A stretch of 64,000 bases of DNA from Cepaea nemoralis (GCA_014155875.1 JACEFZ010021772.1:1-64000); one strand, 5' to 3'; positions 35,036 to 45,535 are shown, counted from the first letter of the stretch. The notes: a model not told the origin generated them from the letters alone. Made by a program: numbers and translations.

Positions 35036-36010
35036 CCTTAGACTAACATATATTGGAAACAACAAGCTGCCATAAGGATTGTTAATGAAGTAGGTCAATA
35101 TCAGTCTATTAAGAGAGGTGTGAGACTGGGATGTGTATTGTCTCCAGATATTATTTTCATGTACAGTGAAAATATTTTCAGAAATGCAGAAGATAAGACA
35201 GGAATAATCATTGGAGGACGAAACATCGTTATAATTAGATATTCAGATGATACAGTATTGATTGCAGACAATGAGCAGAATCTGCAACAATTAGTAAATA
35301 TGATTGTTGCACATAGTGAGCAACTAGGGTTAGAATTAAATTGTAAGAATACGCAGATTATGGTCGTCACATGGAAGAAGGAAATACCACAATGTAATAT
35401 ACAAGTAGATGGGAATATTCTTACACAAGTGAATCTGTACAAATATCTCGGAACAGTAATAACATCTGATGGGAGATGCCTTGAAGAAATTATAACAAGA
35501 ATCGCCATGGCAAAGGTAGCCTTTAGCAAGATGGAAAACATACTGACCAATAAAAAGATGTCAATTGCAACGAGAAAACGAGTGTTGAGGTGCTACATAG
35601 AACCTGTGCTTTTGTATGGATGTGAAGCATGGAAAATGAGCAAACAGGCTGAAAAACATCTGATGGCTGTGGAAATGTGGCTTCTGAGGAAAATGCAAAG
35701 AATACCATGGACAGACAAAAACACCAATGGCCAAGTCCTTCAAGAAACAAATGAAAATCGTAAACTGGTTAGAGTAATTAGATGTAGACAGTCAAAATTT
35801 TAGTCCCATTATGGGAAGAAATAAATTGAAGAACTTGGTGACAAATTGCAAGATCGAGGAGAAGAGAACAGGCGGAATGCTGGGAAGGCTTGGATACGTG
35901 GTATTTTCGAGAAAAGAACACGGAGCTGATCCACGACTCTGGTGATGGCGTCAGATGGCGAAACATGACCGCCCACGTTTATCGACATGGCACATGATGA
36001 ATGAACAAGT
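35036..36010 (+). mobile_element. RTE LINE 3' half
   Basis: Starts in the middle of RT right at the hAT target duplication: ATATTGGAAACAACAAGC, then IKRGVRLGC, RYSDDTVLIAD (about 35235; Ser replaces the usual Ala of YADD), KYLGTVITSDG (about 35440), EPVLLYGCEAWKM (about 35602) and LRKMQRIPWTD (about 35686). The frame stops near 35801, and a decayed C-terminus runs on to CGACATGGCACATGATGA. The RT part from about 35120 is open for 227 codons. It complements the minus-strand RTE half that ends at 3020. Confidence 0.88.
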
Positions 36011-36464
36011 GTTAAGATCCGTGTAAATATCTTCTGCACGGTTACGTAAATGTAGTCTAACGTGCCAGAACTATACCGATTTCTACTCGCAAAAAGTACA
36101 CACGGGGTCACGCGTGCGACTGTCAGGCTGGTGAAAATTTAAGTAAAAGAAATGGATGGCAAACAATGACACATCTTGTAGATTCAAATCAAGACTACCA
36201 TCCCGTTCTATTGATTACATTAACTGATTAAGTGTCGAAGGATATTATATCGCCAAATGTGTTCACTAATATGGAGAGAAGGACGATATATCGCCATTCT
36301 ATGGTCATCGTGTTTTTGTTTTAATTGTTTCGTGATATTCAGCATTGTCAATGCTCAGTGAACGGAAATTAACAATATAATACTTGTCCATTTGATTATG
36401 CACCATGTCTGGTCCATACGTATGTTTTGTGTGGCACTGAATCCATTAACTAATATTTGCGCAG
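36011..36464. other. Unassigned DNA
   Basis: No recognisable feature. Confidence 0.4.
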
Positions 36465-36560
36465 AATAGGACTCAGATGGAGTGACGGGACCACTAACTG
36501 GGAGCCTAAGAGGGCAGCTGATCAAACTACAGCGAAACAACAGATGAGGCAAAGACGCTG
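36465..36560 (+). mobile_element. LINE RT C-terminal fragment
   Basis: Encodes RRIGLRWSDGTTNWE and QRRCHWVGHTLRTP. The RRxxWxGHTLR motif is the C-terminal signature of several RTE-like LINE ORFs. The fragment runs without a break into the 42-bp minisatellite. Confidence 0.75.
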
Positions 36561-38403
36561 CCATTGGGTAGGACACACACTGAGAACACCTGTTAATAGC
36601 ATAACTAGGATAGGACACACACTGAGAACACCTGTTACTAGCATAACTAGGATAGGACACACACTGGGAACACCTGTTAACAGCATAACTAGGATAGGAC
36701 ACACACTGAGAACACCTGTTAATAGCATAACTAGGATAGGACACACACTGAGAACACCTGTTACTAGCATAACTAGGATAGGACACACACTGAGAACACC
36801 AGTTAATAGCATAACTAGGATAGGACACACACTGAGAACACCTGTTACTAGCATAACTAGGATAGGACACACACTGAGAACACCAGTTAATAGCATAACT
36901 AGGATAGGACACACACTGAGAACACCAGTTAATAGCATAACTAGGATAGGACACACACTGCGAACACCTGTTACTAGCATAACTAGGATAGGACACACAC
37001 TGAGAACACCAGTTAATAGCATAACTAGGATAGGACACACACTGAGAACACCAGTTAATAGCATAACTAGGATAGGACACACACTGAGAACACCAGTTAA
37101 TAGCATAACTAGGATAGGACACACACTGAGAACACCTTTTACTAGCATAACTAGGATAGGACACACACTGAGAACACCTGTTACTAGCATAACTAGGATA
37201 GGACACACACTGAGAACACCAGTTAATAGCATACCTAGGATAGGACACACACTGAGAACACCTGTTACTAGCATAACTAGGATAGGACACACACTGAGAA
37301 CACCAGTTAATAGCATAACTAGGATAGGACACACACTGAGAACACCAGTTAACAGCATAACTAGGATAGGACACACACTGAGAACACCTGTTACTAGCAT
37401 AACTAGGATAGGACACACACTGAGAACACCTGTTAATAGCATAACTAGGATAGGACACACACTGAGAACACCTGTTACTAGCATAACTTGGATAGGACAC
37501 ACACTGAGAACACCTGTTAATAGCATAACTAGGATAGGACACACACTGAGAACACCAGTTAATAGCATAACTAGGATAGGACACACACTGAGAACACCTG
37601 TTACTAGCATAACTAGGATAGGACACACACTGAGAACACCTGTTAATAGCATAACTAGGATAGGACACACACTGAGAACACCAGTTAATAGCATAACTAG
37701 GATAGGACACACACTGAGAACACCTGTTAATAGCATAACTAGGATAGGACACACACTGAGAACACCTGTTACTAGCATAACTAGGATAGGACACACACTG
37801 AGAACACCTGTTAATAGCATAACTAGGATAGGACACACACTGAGAACACCAGTTAATAGCATAACTAGGATAGGACACACACTGAGAACACCAGTTAATA
37901 GCATAACTAGGATAGGACACACACTGAGAACACCAGTTAATAGCATAACTAGGATAGGACACACACTGAGAACACCAGTTAATAGCATAACTAGGATAGG
38001 ACACACACTGAGAACACCTGTTACTAGCATACCTAGGATAGGACACACACTGAGAACACCTGTTACTAGCATAACTAGGATAGGACACACACTGAGAACA
38101 CCTGTTACTAGCATAACTAGGATAGGACACACACTGAGAACACCTGTTACTAGCATAACTAGGATAGGACACACACTGAGAACACCTGTTAATAGCATAA
38201 CTAGGATAGGACACACACTGAGAACACCTGTTAATAGCATAACTAGGATAGGACACACACTGAGAACACCTGTTACTAGCATAACTAGGATAGGACACAC
38301 ACTGAGAACACCTGTTACTAGCATAACTAGGATAGGACACACACTGAGAACACCAGTTAATAGCATAACTAGGATAGGACACACTGAGAACACCTGTTTC
38401 TAG
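36561..38403. repeat. 42-bp minisatellite, about 44 units
   Basis: Tandem units of ATAGGACACACACTGAGAAC plus ACCTGTTAATAGCATAACTAGG. The 42-bp length is a multiple of three, so frames stay open for over 600 codons on both strands; the repeated peptide IGHTLRTPVNSITR continues the upstream LINE frame. Units fall into three classes by two linked sites (CCT-ACT, CCT-AAT, CCA-AAT); the fourth combination was not seen. The last unit has lost four bases. The long frames are repeat artefacts, not a gene. Confidence 0.95.
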
Positions 38404-38409
38404 CATAAC

Positions 38410-38578
38410 TATAGGGTGTAGTTCTAATGACTGTACAATTTTTGAAAATATTGCCGCTCCTAGTTTTATATTTACCTATTGTGGAGTTCATGGGACAAAT
38501 TCACCATAATAGGTACATACAAAGCTTGGAACGGCATTAGTTTCAAAAACTGCACAGTAATTAAAAATACACCCTGTA
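38410..38578. mobile_element. Mariner-type MITE
   Basis: About 170 bp bounded by imperfect inverted repeats of roughly 50 bp: TATAGGGTGTAG with ACTGTACAATTTTTGAAA on the left, and the reverse complement of TTTCAAAAACTGCACAGT with TACACCCTGTA on the right. Ends at TA dinucleotides, no coding capacity. It was inserted directly at the end of the minisatellite. Confidence 0.8.
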
Positions 38579-38644
38579 GGAGGTCCTTTCTTACTGAGGA
38601 CATGCTTTAGTGCGGAGTGCTACCAGGCGATGACATCAGCTGAT

Positions 38645-38816
38645 AAAGAAGAAGAAGAAGAAGAAGAAGAAGAAGAAGAAGAAGAAGAAGAAGAAGAAGA
38701 AGAAGAAGAAGAAGAAGAATGAAGAAGAAGAAGAAGAAGAATGAAGAAGAAGAAGAAGAAGAACAGCAGCAACAACAACAACAACATCATCATCAACAAC
38801 AACAACAACATGACAT
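38645..38816. repeat. (GAA)n and (CAA)n microsatellites
   Basis: GAA triplets from 38645 to about 38763 with two GAATGAA breaks, followed by CAGCAG and CAA triplets. The GAA tract resembles the 3' tail of the RNase H LINE at 31168-31218, but no LINE body precedes it. Confidence 0.95.
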
Positions 38817-39189
38817 GCGTGTATACGCACCCCAAGGTTATAACTGACGCTGCGGAGTTCGTGTACTTAACTGAACCTCCCATGGTGTGCTCTAACAAAG
38901 CAGATCGGCTCACAAATGAATAAATGTTCCGAGAATGATCCAGTCCTACGCAATCTAATCCGATCTCTTGTTTACAATTCGTGTTGAGAATCAAGCCGGT
39001 ATGACTTCGTTCAAATAAATCCACCGAGCCCCGCCCCCTGCAGCACAGAGAATGGTGTTGTGTAAGCGATCAGGTTTGCACGCTGAACCACTTGCGCTAG
39101 ATTGACTGCATCACAGCTCCATGTGTTGGTATGTTTGATTGTATGTTTCTTATATAAGTTATACTTATACTTGGTTGGCCAGCGTTGTG
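38817..39189. other. Unassigned DNA
   Basis: No recognisable coding sequence; short matches to SINE-like sequence begin only near 39150. Confidence 0.35.
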
Positions 39190-39640
39190 GCGGGGAGAGT
39201 TACGAACGCTGTTCGAAACACAGCCGCTGCGATTCGGAAGCAGACCGGAGTGCGATGATATTCATTCAATTGTATGAGTTCCGGTCGTTCAGAAAGTAAT
39301 GGCAAACTTTTTTTTAAAAGTTGCATATCCCTTACAGGACGTTGCAGTCAACATCAACATTTTTTAGCTGCTGTTGATGCTCTTGGCAAGATTTCGCTCA
39401 GTAGTTTGCCATTGCTTTCTGAGCGACCGGCTCACATACCCCGTAAATATCCAACGTGACGTGACTCGCGCAGCTGTGTTCCTCACGTGGATATTCGGGA
39501 TTACGAAGAAAGTCATTAACACCATCGCCAGGGAGGGCAGCAATGGCAAACTATTGAACGTACTCTTGCCAAGAAATCACCCAATGCTGCGGTTGACTGC
39601 GACATCGTGTAAAGAATATGCAACTAACTTGTGTTGCAAC
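39190..39640 (+). mobile_element. SINE-B copy split by an inverted SINE-B
   Basis: SINE-B is a tRNA-like repeat with a B-box-like GTTCGAAACACAGC, the mid motif GAAGCAGACCG, then GTTCAGAAAGYAATGGCAAAC and a GACTGCGACATCGTGTAAAG end. The + copy runs 39190-39315 and resumes at about 39540-39640 (CAATGGCAAACTATTGAACG). Between them, about 39320-39535, lies another copy in the opposite orientation (ACAGGACGTTGCAGTCAAC, then TTTGCCATTGCTTTCTGAG). The arrangement makes a long inverted repeat. Confidence 0.7.
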
Positions 39641-39855
39641 TATGCTTGGTTATATGCGATCCTCTGAGATCTGCGGTGTTATAAACATTTTCAGATCCAC
39701 AATCCATCGTTACCTTTTCTCTGGAGTAAACTAGCCAGGCCGAGCGAGGGATTATGTTGCATGGGCAACACATGGTCTCTAAATTCAGCACAGGCTTTGT
39801 GCTATAGAGGGGTATCACTCCATTTTACAAACTATCATCTGTCATGGCGGCCAGT

Positions 39856-39936
39856 GCCAGTCATTATCATCATCATCATTATCATCAGCATCATCATCAT
39901 CAGCATCATCATCATCATCATCATCAGCATCATCAT

Positions 39937-39971
<35 letters not shown>

Positions 39972-40050
39972 ACCACGTTTGCTGTCAAGCGTCGTAGGGA
40001 GGACTAATTAGTGCTCCAGCACCTGATGGATAGCACTGGATAGTGTTATT
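39856..40050 (-). mobile_element. LINE 3' end with (ATC)n tract
   Basis: ATC/AGC triplets at 39862-39971 followed by TGTCAAGCGTCGTAGGGAGG and CACTGGATAGTGTTATTCC. This is the reverse complement of the element at 34700-34812, so the triplet tract is its 3' tail. Confidence 0.65.
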
Positions 40051-40227
40051 CCCTGTGGTTGTACAATGTCTTTGATGTCGTCAATCTATTTTCTTCTCGG
40101 GCGTCTTCTCGCTCTCGTAGGAGAATTTCTTTGAAGTTCTTTTGTCACGTGTTCAATTTTCGACAACACTTCGTCTTAAAAGTCCATACGTTTTTCATTG
40201 CGTTGGTCCACTGCCCATATTTCAGAA

Positions 40228-40365
40228 CATATAATGCCATTGAGCCAGCAGTGGCACAACGGTGAGCACGCTCACCTGCCACGACAGTAGTCTGGGGTCA
40301 AACCTCAGCAGAGGCAGAACTATTCCTTGCGATCTGTACAACTCTGTGGTCAATTAGCCTCATAA
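40228..40365 (+). mobile_element. tRNA-Gly-like SINE head
   Basis: Contains GTGGCACAACGGTGAGCACG (A-box region), CACCTGCCACGA (which would read GCC, Gly) and GGGGTCAAACCTC (B-box region). It joins a minus-strand SINE-B copy on the right. A decayed tRNA gene is the alternative. Confidence 0.5.
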
Positions 40366-40369
40366 AAAT

Positions 40370-40612
40370 GGGGTTGTGTTGCATCTCCTTTACAAGACGT
40401 CGTAATCAGCCTCGGCATATTTTGGCAGCTTGTCATTTACTAGACCAGTTTACGTTCGGTAATTTGCCTTTGCTTTCTGAACGTCTGACGCTTCATACTA
40501 TCGAAATCAGCGCAAAGCGGTCTGCCTCCAAACACCCCGCAGCTGTTTCTCAACCCTCGACTCGGTGTGTCGGAGAATTATAAAGCTGTCCGCCTCCCGT
40601 ACCACTTAAGCC
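40370..40612 (-). mobile_element. SINE-B copy
   Basis: Reverse-oriented copy: CAAGACGTCGTAATCAGCC, TTTACGTTCGGTAATTTGCC, then CGCAAAGCGGTCTGCCTCC. Its minus strand shows a tRNA-like head near 40612-40540 with a GTGGCTTAAGTGG A-box-like motif. Confidence 0.7.
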
Positions 40613-40639
40613 ACGGTGCCGATTACATTATGACCTAAA

Positions 40640-40890
40640 AGTTAGCTGCATATCCATTACAGGACCTCGCAGTCAACCCTAGCATTTTTCTGCTGTTTGT
40701 GATCTCTTGGCAAGTTTACATTCAGTAGTTTGCCATTGCTTTCTTAAATACCGGCACGCGTACCATTTCGTAAAAACACAACGCAAGGTGGTCTGCTGCC
40801 AAATCTCCCGCAGCTGTGTTTCGAACGCGGAATGCGGGATTACGAACTGCGACCGTAACCCCTTCGTCAGGTAGTCTGCCATTGTGACCT
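40640..40890 (-). mobile_element. SINE-B copy
   Basis: Reverse-oriented copy with ACAGGACCTCGCAGTCAACC, CAAGTTTACATTCAGTAG, TTTGCCATTGCTTTCTTA and CGCAGCTGTGTTTCGAACG (the B-box side). Confidence 0.75.
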
Positions 40891-41089
40891 AGACATGCTA
40901 ATTTATTCATATGTTTTGTGACATCCGCCACAGGCCCTTCACTAAACATTATGTTTGCATAATGCTTAACGTGTCTGTATCTGATATCACAGTATGGATT
41001 GCAGCTGTATCTATGTTGCCCACTCTACTCCCACGATAATCCATTGCCTTCATTATGTATGCAATATTCTGCAGTGTCCGTGTTTGTGG

Positions 41090-41255
41090 CTTGGGGTTTA
41101 GTGGAGCACAGTTTCGCAACGCCCTGACACACCGAGTCCAGAGTTCGAAATATGCTGCGGGCGATTTAGAAGCAGACCGCATTGCGTTGATTTCGATATG
41201 AGGCGTCGGCCGTTCATAATGTAGTGGCAAGCTACTACAGTAACCTTGACTAGTA
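41090..41255 (+). mobile_element. SINE-B copy (partial)
   Basis: GAGTTCGAAATATGCTGCGG, GAAGCAGACCGCATTGCG and GGCCGTTCATAATG match the first two-thirds of SINE-B; the 3' end is missing. Confidence 0.7.
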
Positions 41256-41278
41256 AAAGTAAATAACAAACAGCAAAT

Positions 41279-41706
41279 ATGTTATGTTATGTTATGTTAT
41301 GATGTTATGTTATGTTATGTTATGTTGTGATGTTATGTTATGTTATGTTATGATGTTATGTTATGTTATGTTATGTGGTGTTATGTTACGTTATGTTATG
41401 TCATGTCATGTCATGTTATGTTATGTGGTGTTATGTTACGTTATGTCATGTTATGTTATGTTATGCTATGCTATGCTATGTTATGTTGTGTTATGTTACG
41501 TTGTGTTATGTTATGTTATGTTATATTATGTTATGTTATGTGGTGTTGTGAATGTTATGTTATGTTATGTTATGTTATGCTATGCTATGCTATGTTATGC
41601 TATGTTGTGATGTGCTATGTTAACATTATATTATATTATATTATATTATATTATATTATATTATATTATATTATATTATATTATATTATATTATATTATA
41701 TTATGC
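41279..41706. repeat. (TTATG)n and (ATATT)n pentanucleotide repeats
   Basis: TTATG units with CTATG, GTATG and TGGTG variants from 41279 to about 41628, then a pure TTATA block to 41706. Open frames reading MLCYV are artefacts. Confidence 0.95.
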
Positions 41707-41779
41707 CGGTCTCCCTGCGCTAGGGTTTAAACGACTTTCTCCGTAATCTCTTTTATCCACTTGGGGAAACGCAGCGCAC

Positions 41780-41935
41780 GAGAACTGGAAGCGGTTCTCG
41801 CCGGTTGGTGACTTACGGGATAAGTGAGTCGGCCGCTCAGAAATCAATGGCAAACTACTGAGCGTAATCTTGCAAAGAAATCAACGACAGCGATAAAATG
41901 CTGGTGTTGACAGCGATGTGATGCAAAGGATATGC
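41780..41935 (+). mobile_element. SINE-B 3' part
   Basis: GGCCGCTCAGAAATCAATGG, CAAACTACTGAGCGTAATC and CAGCGATGTGATGCAAAGG match the second half of SINE-B. It is followed by a TTATA repeat. Confidence 0.65.
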
Positions 41936-41945
41936 GAAAAAAAAA

Positions 41946-42015
41946 CATATTATATTATATTATATTATATTATATTATATTATATTATATTATATTATAT
42001 TATATTATATTATAT
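41946..42015. repeat. (ATATT)n microsatellite
   Basis: About 70 bp of the same TTATA unit as 41630-41706, on the far side of the SINE-B fragment. Confidence 0.95.
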
Positions 42016-42120
42016 ATCATTGATAGGTATGAGTTTTTAAAAACACCGGCGCATTGTTGTGGATGTTCTAACCTAAACACCCCTTTTTTTAACCAAGCCT
42101 CACAATAATCCGCTGCTTTC

Positions 42121-42300
42121 GTGGCACGCTCAGCCCTCTGCGGTGTGCATTATGTATTGAGATGTCACAGCCCGCCCACACTACTGTATGGATGTGAATC
42201 ATGGACATCCAATAACGAGATCAGAAAGAAACTGGAGATCTCAGAGATGTGGTTTCTCCGCAGAAGTCTAACACACGGGTCAGAGGTTAAAAATCAAAGT
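42121..42300 (+). mobile_element. LINE RT C-terminal scrap
   Basis: Reads PTLLYGCESWTSNNEIRKKL and EMWFLRRS, the late RT/C-terminal motif of RTE-like LINEs. A sister copy occurs at 44800-44950 with shared flanking GATGTCACAGCCYGCCCA. Confidence 0.75.
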
Positions 42301-42304
42301 ACTC

Positions 42305-42515
42305 AGTTACGTTAGATCAGCTTGGCCGAGGGGTTTATCTCGCTCGCTTTTACACTTCATGTGCAATGATGGCGGGGTAGTGGGTTCATTGCTTACACCG
42401 GTCATTTGGATTTCAACGCTGTCTTCTCGTTCAGAACGCAATGGCAAACTTCTGAACGTAAAATTACCTAAAGCATTAACCTGGGGTTGATGGCAACGTC
42501 CAGCACAGGACACGC
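42305..42515 (+). mobile_element. Chimeric SINE (A head, B tail)
   Basis: Head TTGGCCGAGGGGTTTATC and GTGGGTTCATTGCTTACACC, followed by CGGTCATTTGGATTTCAACG, as in SINE-A at 45.7 kb. From about 42425 it continues as SINE-B (GTTCAGAACGCAATGGCAAAC). Confidence 0.6.
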
Positions 42516-42539
42516 AACATGTATTACAGTTAGACGCGT

Positions 42540-42720
42540 GACCTTGTAACAGGATCTGTTATGCAATTTTACATTCTACAGTTTGAGACTGCTTTCTGAA
42601 TGGCCGACACTAAAACCTTTGTGAAAATCAAAGCAAAGCTAGCCTCTTCCCAAATCGTCTGTTACTGAGCTTGAATCCGGTAGGCTGCTGTGTCAGGTTA
42701 ACCCCATGCCTCTAAGCCAG
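42540..42720 (-). mobile_element. SINE-B copy (degenerate)
   Basis: GACTGCTTTCTGAATGGCCG, GAAAATCAAAGCAAAGC and CAAATCGTCTGTTACTGAG follow the reverse SINE-B order. Confidence 0.55.
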
Positions 42721-42954
42721 GGACAATGGTACACTATTACGTAAAACTGATTAGGAATCACAATCAAGACACCCGCTGCGGTCGATAGTCTATAAAAGCC
42801 CAACACAGGACGTTTCTCAACAACAGCGGGGAAAACATAATCTGTCGTGTTTAGGACTAACTCGAGACAGAGCGAAAACAGAAAGGAGATCATAACTCAC
42901 GAAAAAAGGATCTCAGTCATAACCAATGCTGAAGAAACAGGTTGAACGAGGCGG

Positions 42955-43170
42955 ACTTTTTATTTTGAACTCTTCTGTGATGAGAAGACATTGGAGAACA
43001 TTGTGACGAGTGGAAAGTTCAAGGGGAAGAGAGGCAGGGGCAGACCAAGAGAAATGATACTGGATGGATTGAGACGATGGCATGGAGGAATATCAGCAGC
43101 AGAGTTGATCCAGAACAGCAAAGGCCGAGATCTGTGGAGAACCATGGACGCCTACACCAGCTGGTAAGGC
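42955..43170 (+). mobile_element. LINE RT C-terminal fragment
   Basis: Encodes TLENIVTSGKFKGKRGRGRP, then a LDGLRRWHGG block, matching the C-terminal GK-GRGRPR-WxDG region of RTE-like LINEs, but of a family different from the main RTE copies. Confidence 0.75.
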
Positions 43171-43474
43171 ACTTGGTGAAAATTATGAAATACTGAACGG
43201 AACTAAATCTCCCAACACTTGTCAACTTGCGGCCGTAAAGTTAGCACAAGAAGAGGGGTTTCGGGAACTGTATTCGACGAACATTAAATTATTAGTCAAA
43301 TACATCGAGATCATAGCAATTAGCCATCTAGAACCGGGGTTGTGTCGACAGAAGGATTTCACAGTGGCTGTGGTTACCGTGGGGATACATTGATCCACGT
43401 CTGAAGAAGATCAGAGACTATGTTTGCTATGTATTTCAGCCAATATATAATTCATCTATTCACTTCATATTATA

Positions 43475-44580
43475 TCAGTTATCAGTTATCAATTGGGATA
43501 TCTTCATTGCACTCCGGACAGGTCCATAGATGCTCAGACCCCCCCCCCCCCCCCCCCAGCATAAGCATCAGCATTCGGTGGCTAATAGTGCCAGTTCTGT
43601 GTTGGTTAACGAGGCACCTCATTTTCCCGATGTACCTCTCGTGTCTGGCCGTGCCAATTCTTACTCCCAAGTCTTTCATCCTGGACAGCGATGTGGATTC
43701 ACTGACGTCAAAGTCTTCTGTTCTCGACGTGTCTTTAAGAACGTTAATAACATCAGCACCATCCATGGGCTGGCCATCTACAGGGGGTGCAGAGCCAGCC
43801 AGTTTATCAGCTCGTTCATTTCCCTCGACTCCCGCATGTCCCGGGACAAAGATGAAGGTGACTTTACGGACAACAGACTTCCTCAGCGACTCAGTCCATT
43901 GTCTAAGTACAGATCCAGCTTCGCCCTTCCGAATCATGCTCATTGAATCACTTAGTACACACACGTTGGTATAATGCTGTGATTCTAGCCATAGGAAAGC
44001 CTGTGTAACTGCCATCACCTCCATCGTCATGCTGCTCGTGGACATAGAGTGGGCACCACTGGATTTTTGAACGGTTCGGCCCGCTGAACGGGCTGTAAAT
44101 GCCCATGCACTTCTCTGCTTCTTTACAACAGATCCATCTGTATAGATGAGCACTTGGGGGTTGTCTGCGTGTTCATTGATGAGCGCGTTGACCTCTGCAT
44201 TGACAGTGACAGGATTCTGCTCTCTGTACCGTCTGTTGAGTGTGATAATCCAGGAGAAAGTGCACTTAAGAGCTGGAGGCATCGGCACCCATTCCTTGCC
44301 GGGGTTGATACTGGTAGGACTGCAGACCTGTCTGATGACATCCTCTGCCCGACCCATCCATGATTTGCCCCACTTTAGCCTGTCACCCTTTTCTCTGAAT
44401 ATAGCGTCATGCAGAGGGTGCTGCTCATCTGCACTTATTTTCAAGTATGCACGAGCTCTCCAGATCTTGATCCTGTGGTTTATTGTCGGGAAGTCAAGGA
44501 GGTATCTCATTGCTACACAGCTGGTGTCTCTCGTGCAGCCCAAAATGATGCGCATGGCTTCGTTTTGTACCTTTTCAAGT
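43475..44580 (-). mobile_element. 5'-truncated RNase H LINE (I-group), copy 2
   Basis: Recent 5'-truncated insertion with a 13-bp target duplication ACTTCATATTATA at 43462-43474 and 44581-44593. One open minus-strand frame of about 357 codons covers the end of RT (MRIILGCTRDTSC), a linker, RNase H (LIYTDGSVV, TMEVMAVTQAF, LSDSMSM, GHAGVEGNERADKLAG) and the C-terminal Cys motif WTCPEC. A run of C (about 43540-43557) encodes a glycine tract. The tail is AACTGATAACTGATAACTGAT. It is better preserved than copy 1 at 8833-9484. Confidence 0.93.
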
Positions 44581-44601
44581 ACTTCATATTATACATAACT
44601 C

Positions 44602-44656
44602 TGCAGTATGCACCCGAGAAGATGCAGAGAAATATGCCAGGCAATAAATCGTGGAC
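44602..44656 (+). ncRNA. Hammerhead-ribozyme-like motif, copy 2 (degenerate)
   Basis: Aligns without gaps to 12897-12947. The core has decayed (CCGAGAA for CTGACGA, AGAGAAA for AGCGAAA), so it should be inactive. Stem I strands are TGCAC and GTGGA, four of five paired, with a C-G where copy 1 has T-A. It retains GATGCAG, GCCAGGCAATAAATC and the A-U start of stem III. Confidence 0.45.
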
Positions 44657-44704
44657 CCAGTTATTTGTAGCTACTGTGTATAAATCCACTAAGTAAATAT
44701 ATTG

Positions 44705-44780
44705 TTTTCAATCATAAACTGCCAAACAATGCTGGGGTTGATTGCGAGGTCATGTAAACAAGCCATACAGCTAACATAAC
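44705..44780 (+). mobile_element. SINE-B 3' scrap
   Basis: AACTGCCAAACAATGCTGG and TTGATTGCGAGGTCATG resemble the SINE-B 3' end only. Confidence 0.5.
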
Positions 44781-44799
44781 TTCTACCGTGTATATTATG

Positions 44800-44960
44800 T
44801 TTTAAGATGTCACAGCCTGCCCATACTACTGTATGGATGTGAATCGTGGGCATCGAATAACGAGATCAGAAAGAAACTTGACACCACATTGATGTGATAT
44901 CTGGACAGAAATCTAAGAACTCCATAGACGGCTAGGAAGTCGCATGTCAAAGTACTTACA
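44800..44960 (+). mobile_element. LINE RT C-terminal scrap
   Basis: Sister of 42140-42300: shared GATGTCACAGCCTGCCCA and ACTGTATGGATGTGAATC (LLYGCES), then AATAACGAGATCAGAAAG. More degraded, with several stops. Confidence 0.7.
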
Positions 44961-44964
44961 CAGT

Positions 44965-45200
44965 TATGTCTATGTCCTTAACAGGACGGCGCAATAAACC
45001 CCAGCATTTATTGGCTCTTTATTATTGTCTAAGCAATTTTACGTTCAGTAGTTTGCCATTGCTTTCTGAACGGCCGACAATCATACCATTGTGAAAATCA
45101 ACGCACATCGATCTGCTACCGAATGGCCAGCACCTGACTTCGAACCCTGCTAGTCGGGATTAAGAAACGAATTCAGCACTTCTAAGCCTCAGATGCCCAA
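44965..45200 (-). mobile_element. SINE-B copy
   Basis: Reverse copy: ACAGGACGGCGCAATAAACC, TTTACGTTCAGTAGTTTGCC, ATTGCTTTCTGAACGGCC, then CTGACTTCGAACCCTGC on the B-box side. It is followed by a 24-bp local duplication with AGTACTCAGTACATCACAGT at 45211-45275. Confidence 0.75.
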
Positions 45201-45424
45201 GGCACAGTTCAAAGTACTCAGTACATCACAGTACAAAGTACTCAGTACATCACAGTACAAGGTACTCAGTAAGTCCAGTAAGGAGCCCTGTTCGTACCTT
45301 CAAGTGCATCGGGCATCCGGTACTAGAAACATATTTTAATATGACCAATCGGCACTCGGCGGGGGATAAGGTCGGTATATTCCCGCCCGCCTACACTTCC
45401 CAAGACATCCCTGGCACCCATTTA

Positions 45425-45535
45425 AGGCTGTGTCACTAGGTCAGTTATGAAAAATGCGAATTCGCCCAACTGCGGTTCGAACCCATTACCTCCAGGTTGT
45501 CAGGCGAGTGTCTAGCTACTGCGCTCCCTAGGTTC
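45425..45535 (-). mobile_element. tRNA-like SINE or tRNA pseudogene
   Basis: The minus strand reads GCGCAGTAGCTAGACACTCG, CCTGACAACC, then GGGTTCGAACC, a plausible A-box, anticodon region and perfect B-box. The body following it has no other match in the window. The stem pairing is imperfect, so it is not called as a functional tRNA. Confidence 0.5.

Noticed and set aside
36355..38406. Three open frames of 623-683 codons
   Set aside because: All lie in the 42-bp minisatellite; frames remain open only because the unit is a multiple of three and lacks stops.
41284..41723. MLCYVM-type open frames
   Set aside because: Translations of the TTATG pentanucleotide repeat.
45425..45535. Functional tRNA-Val gene
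   Set aside because: Only the box motifs are convincing; the cloverleaf stems do not close.
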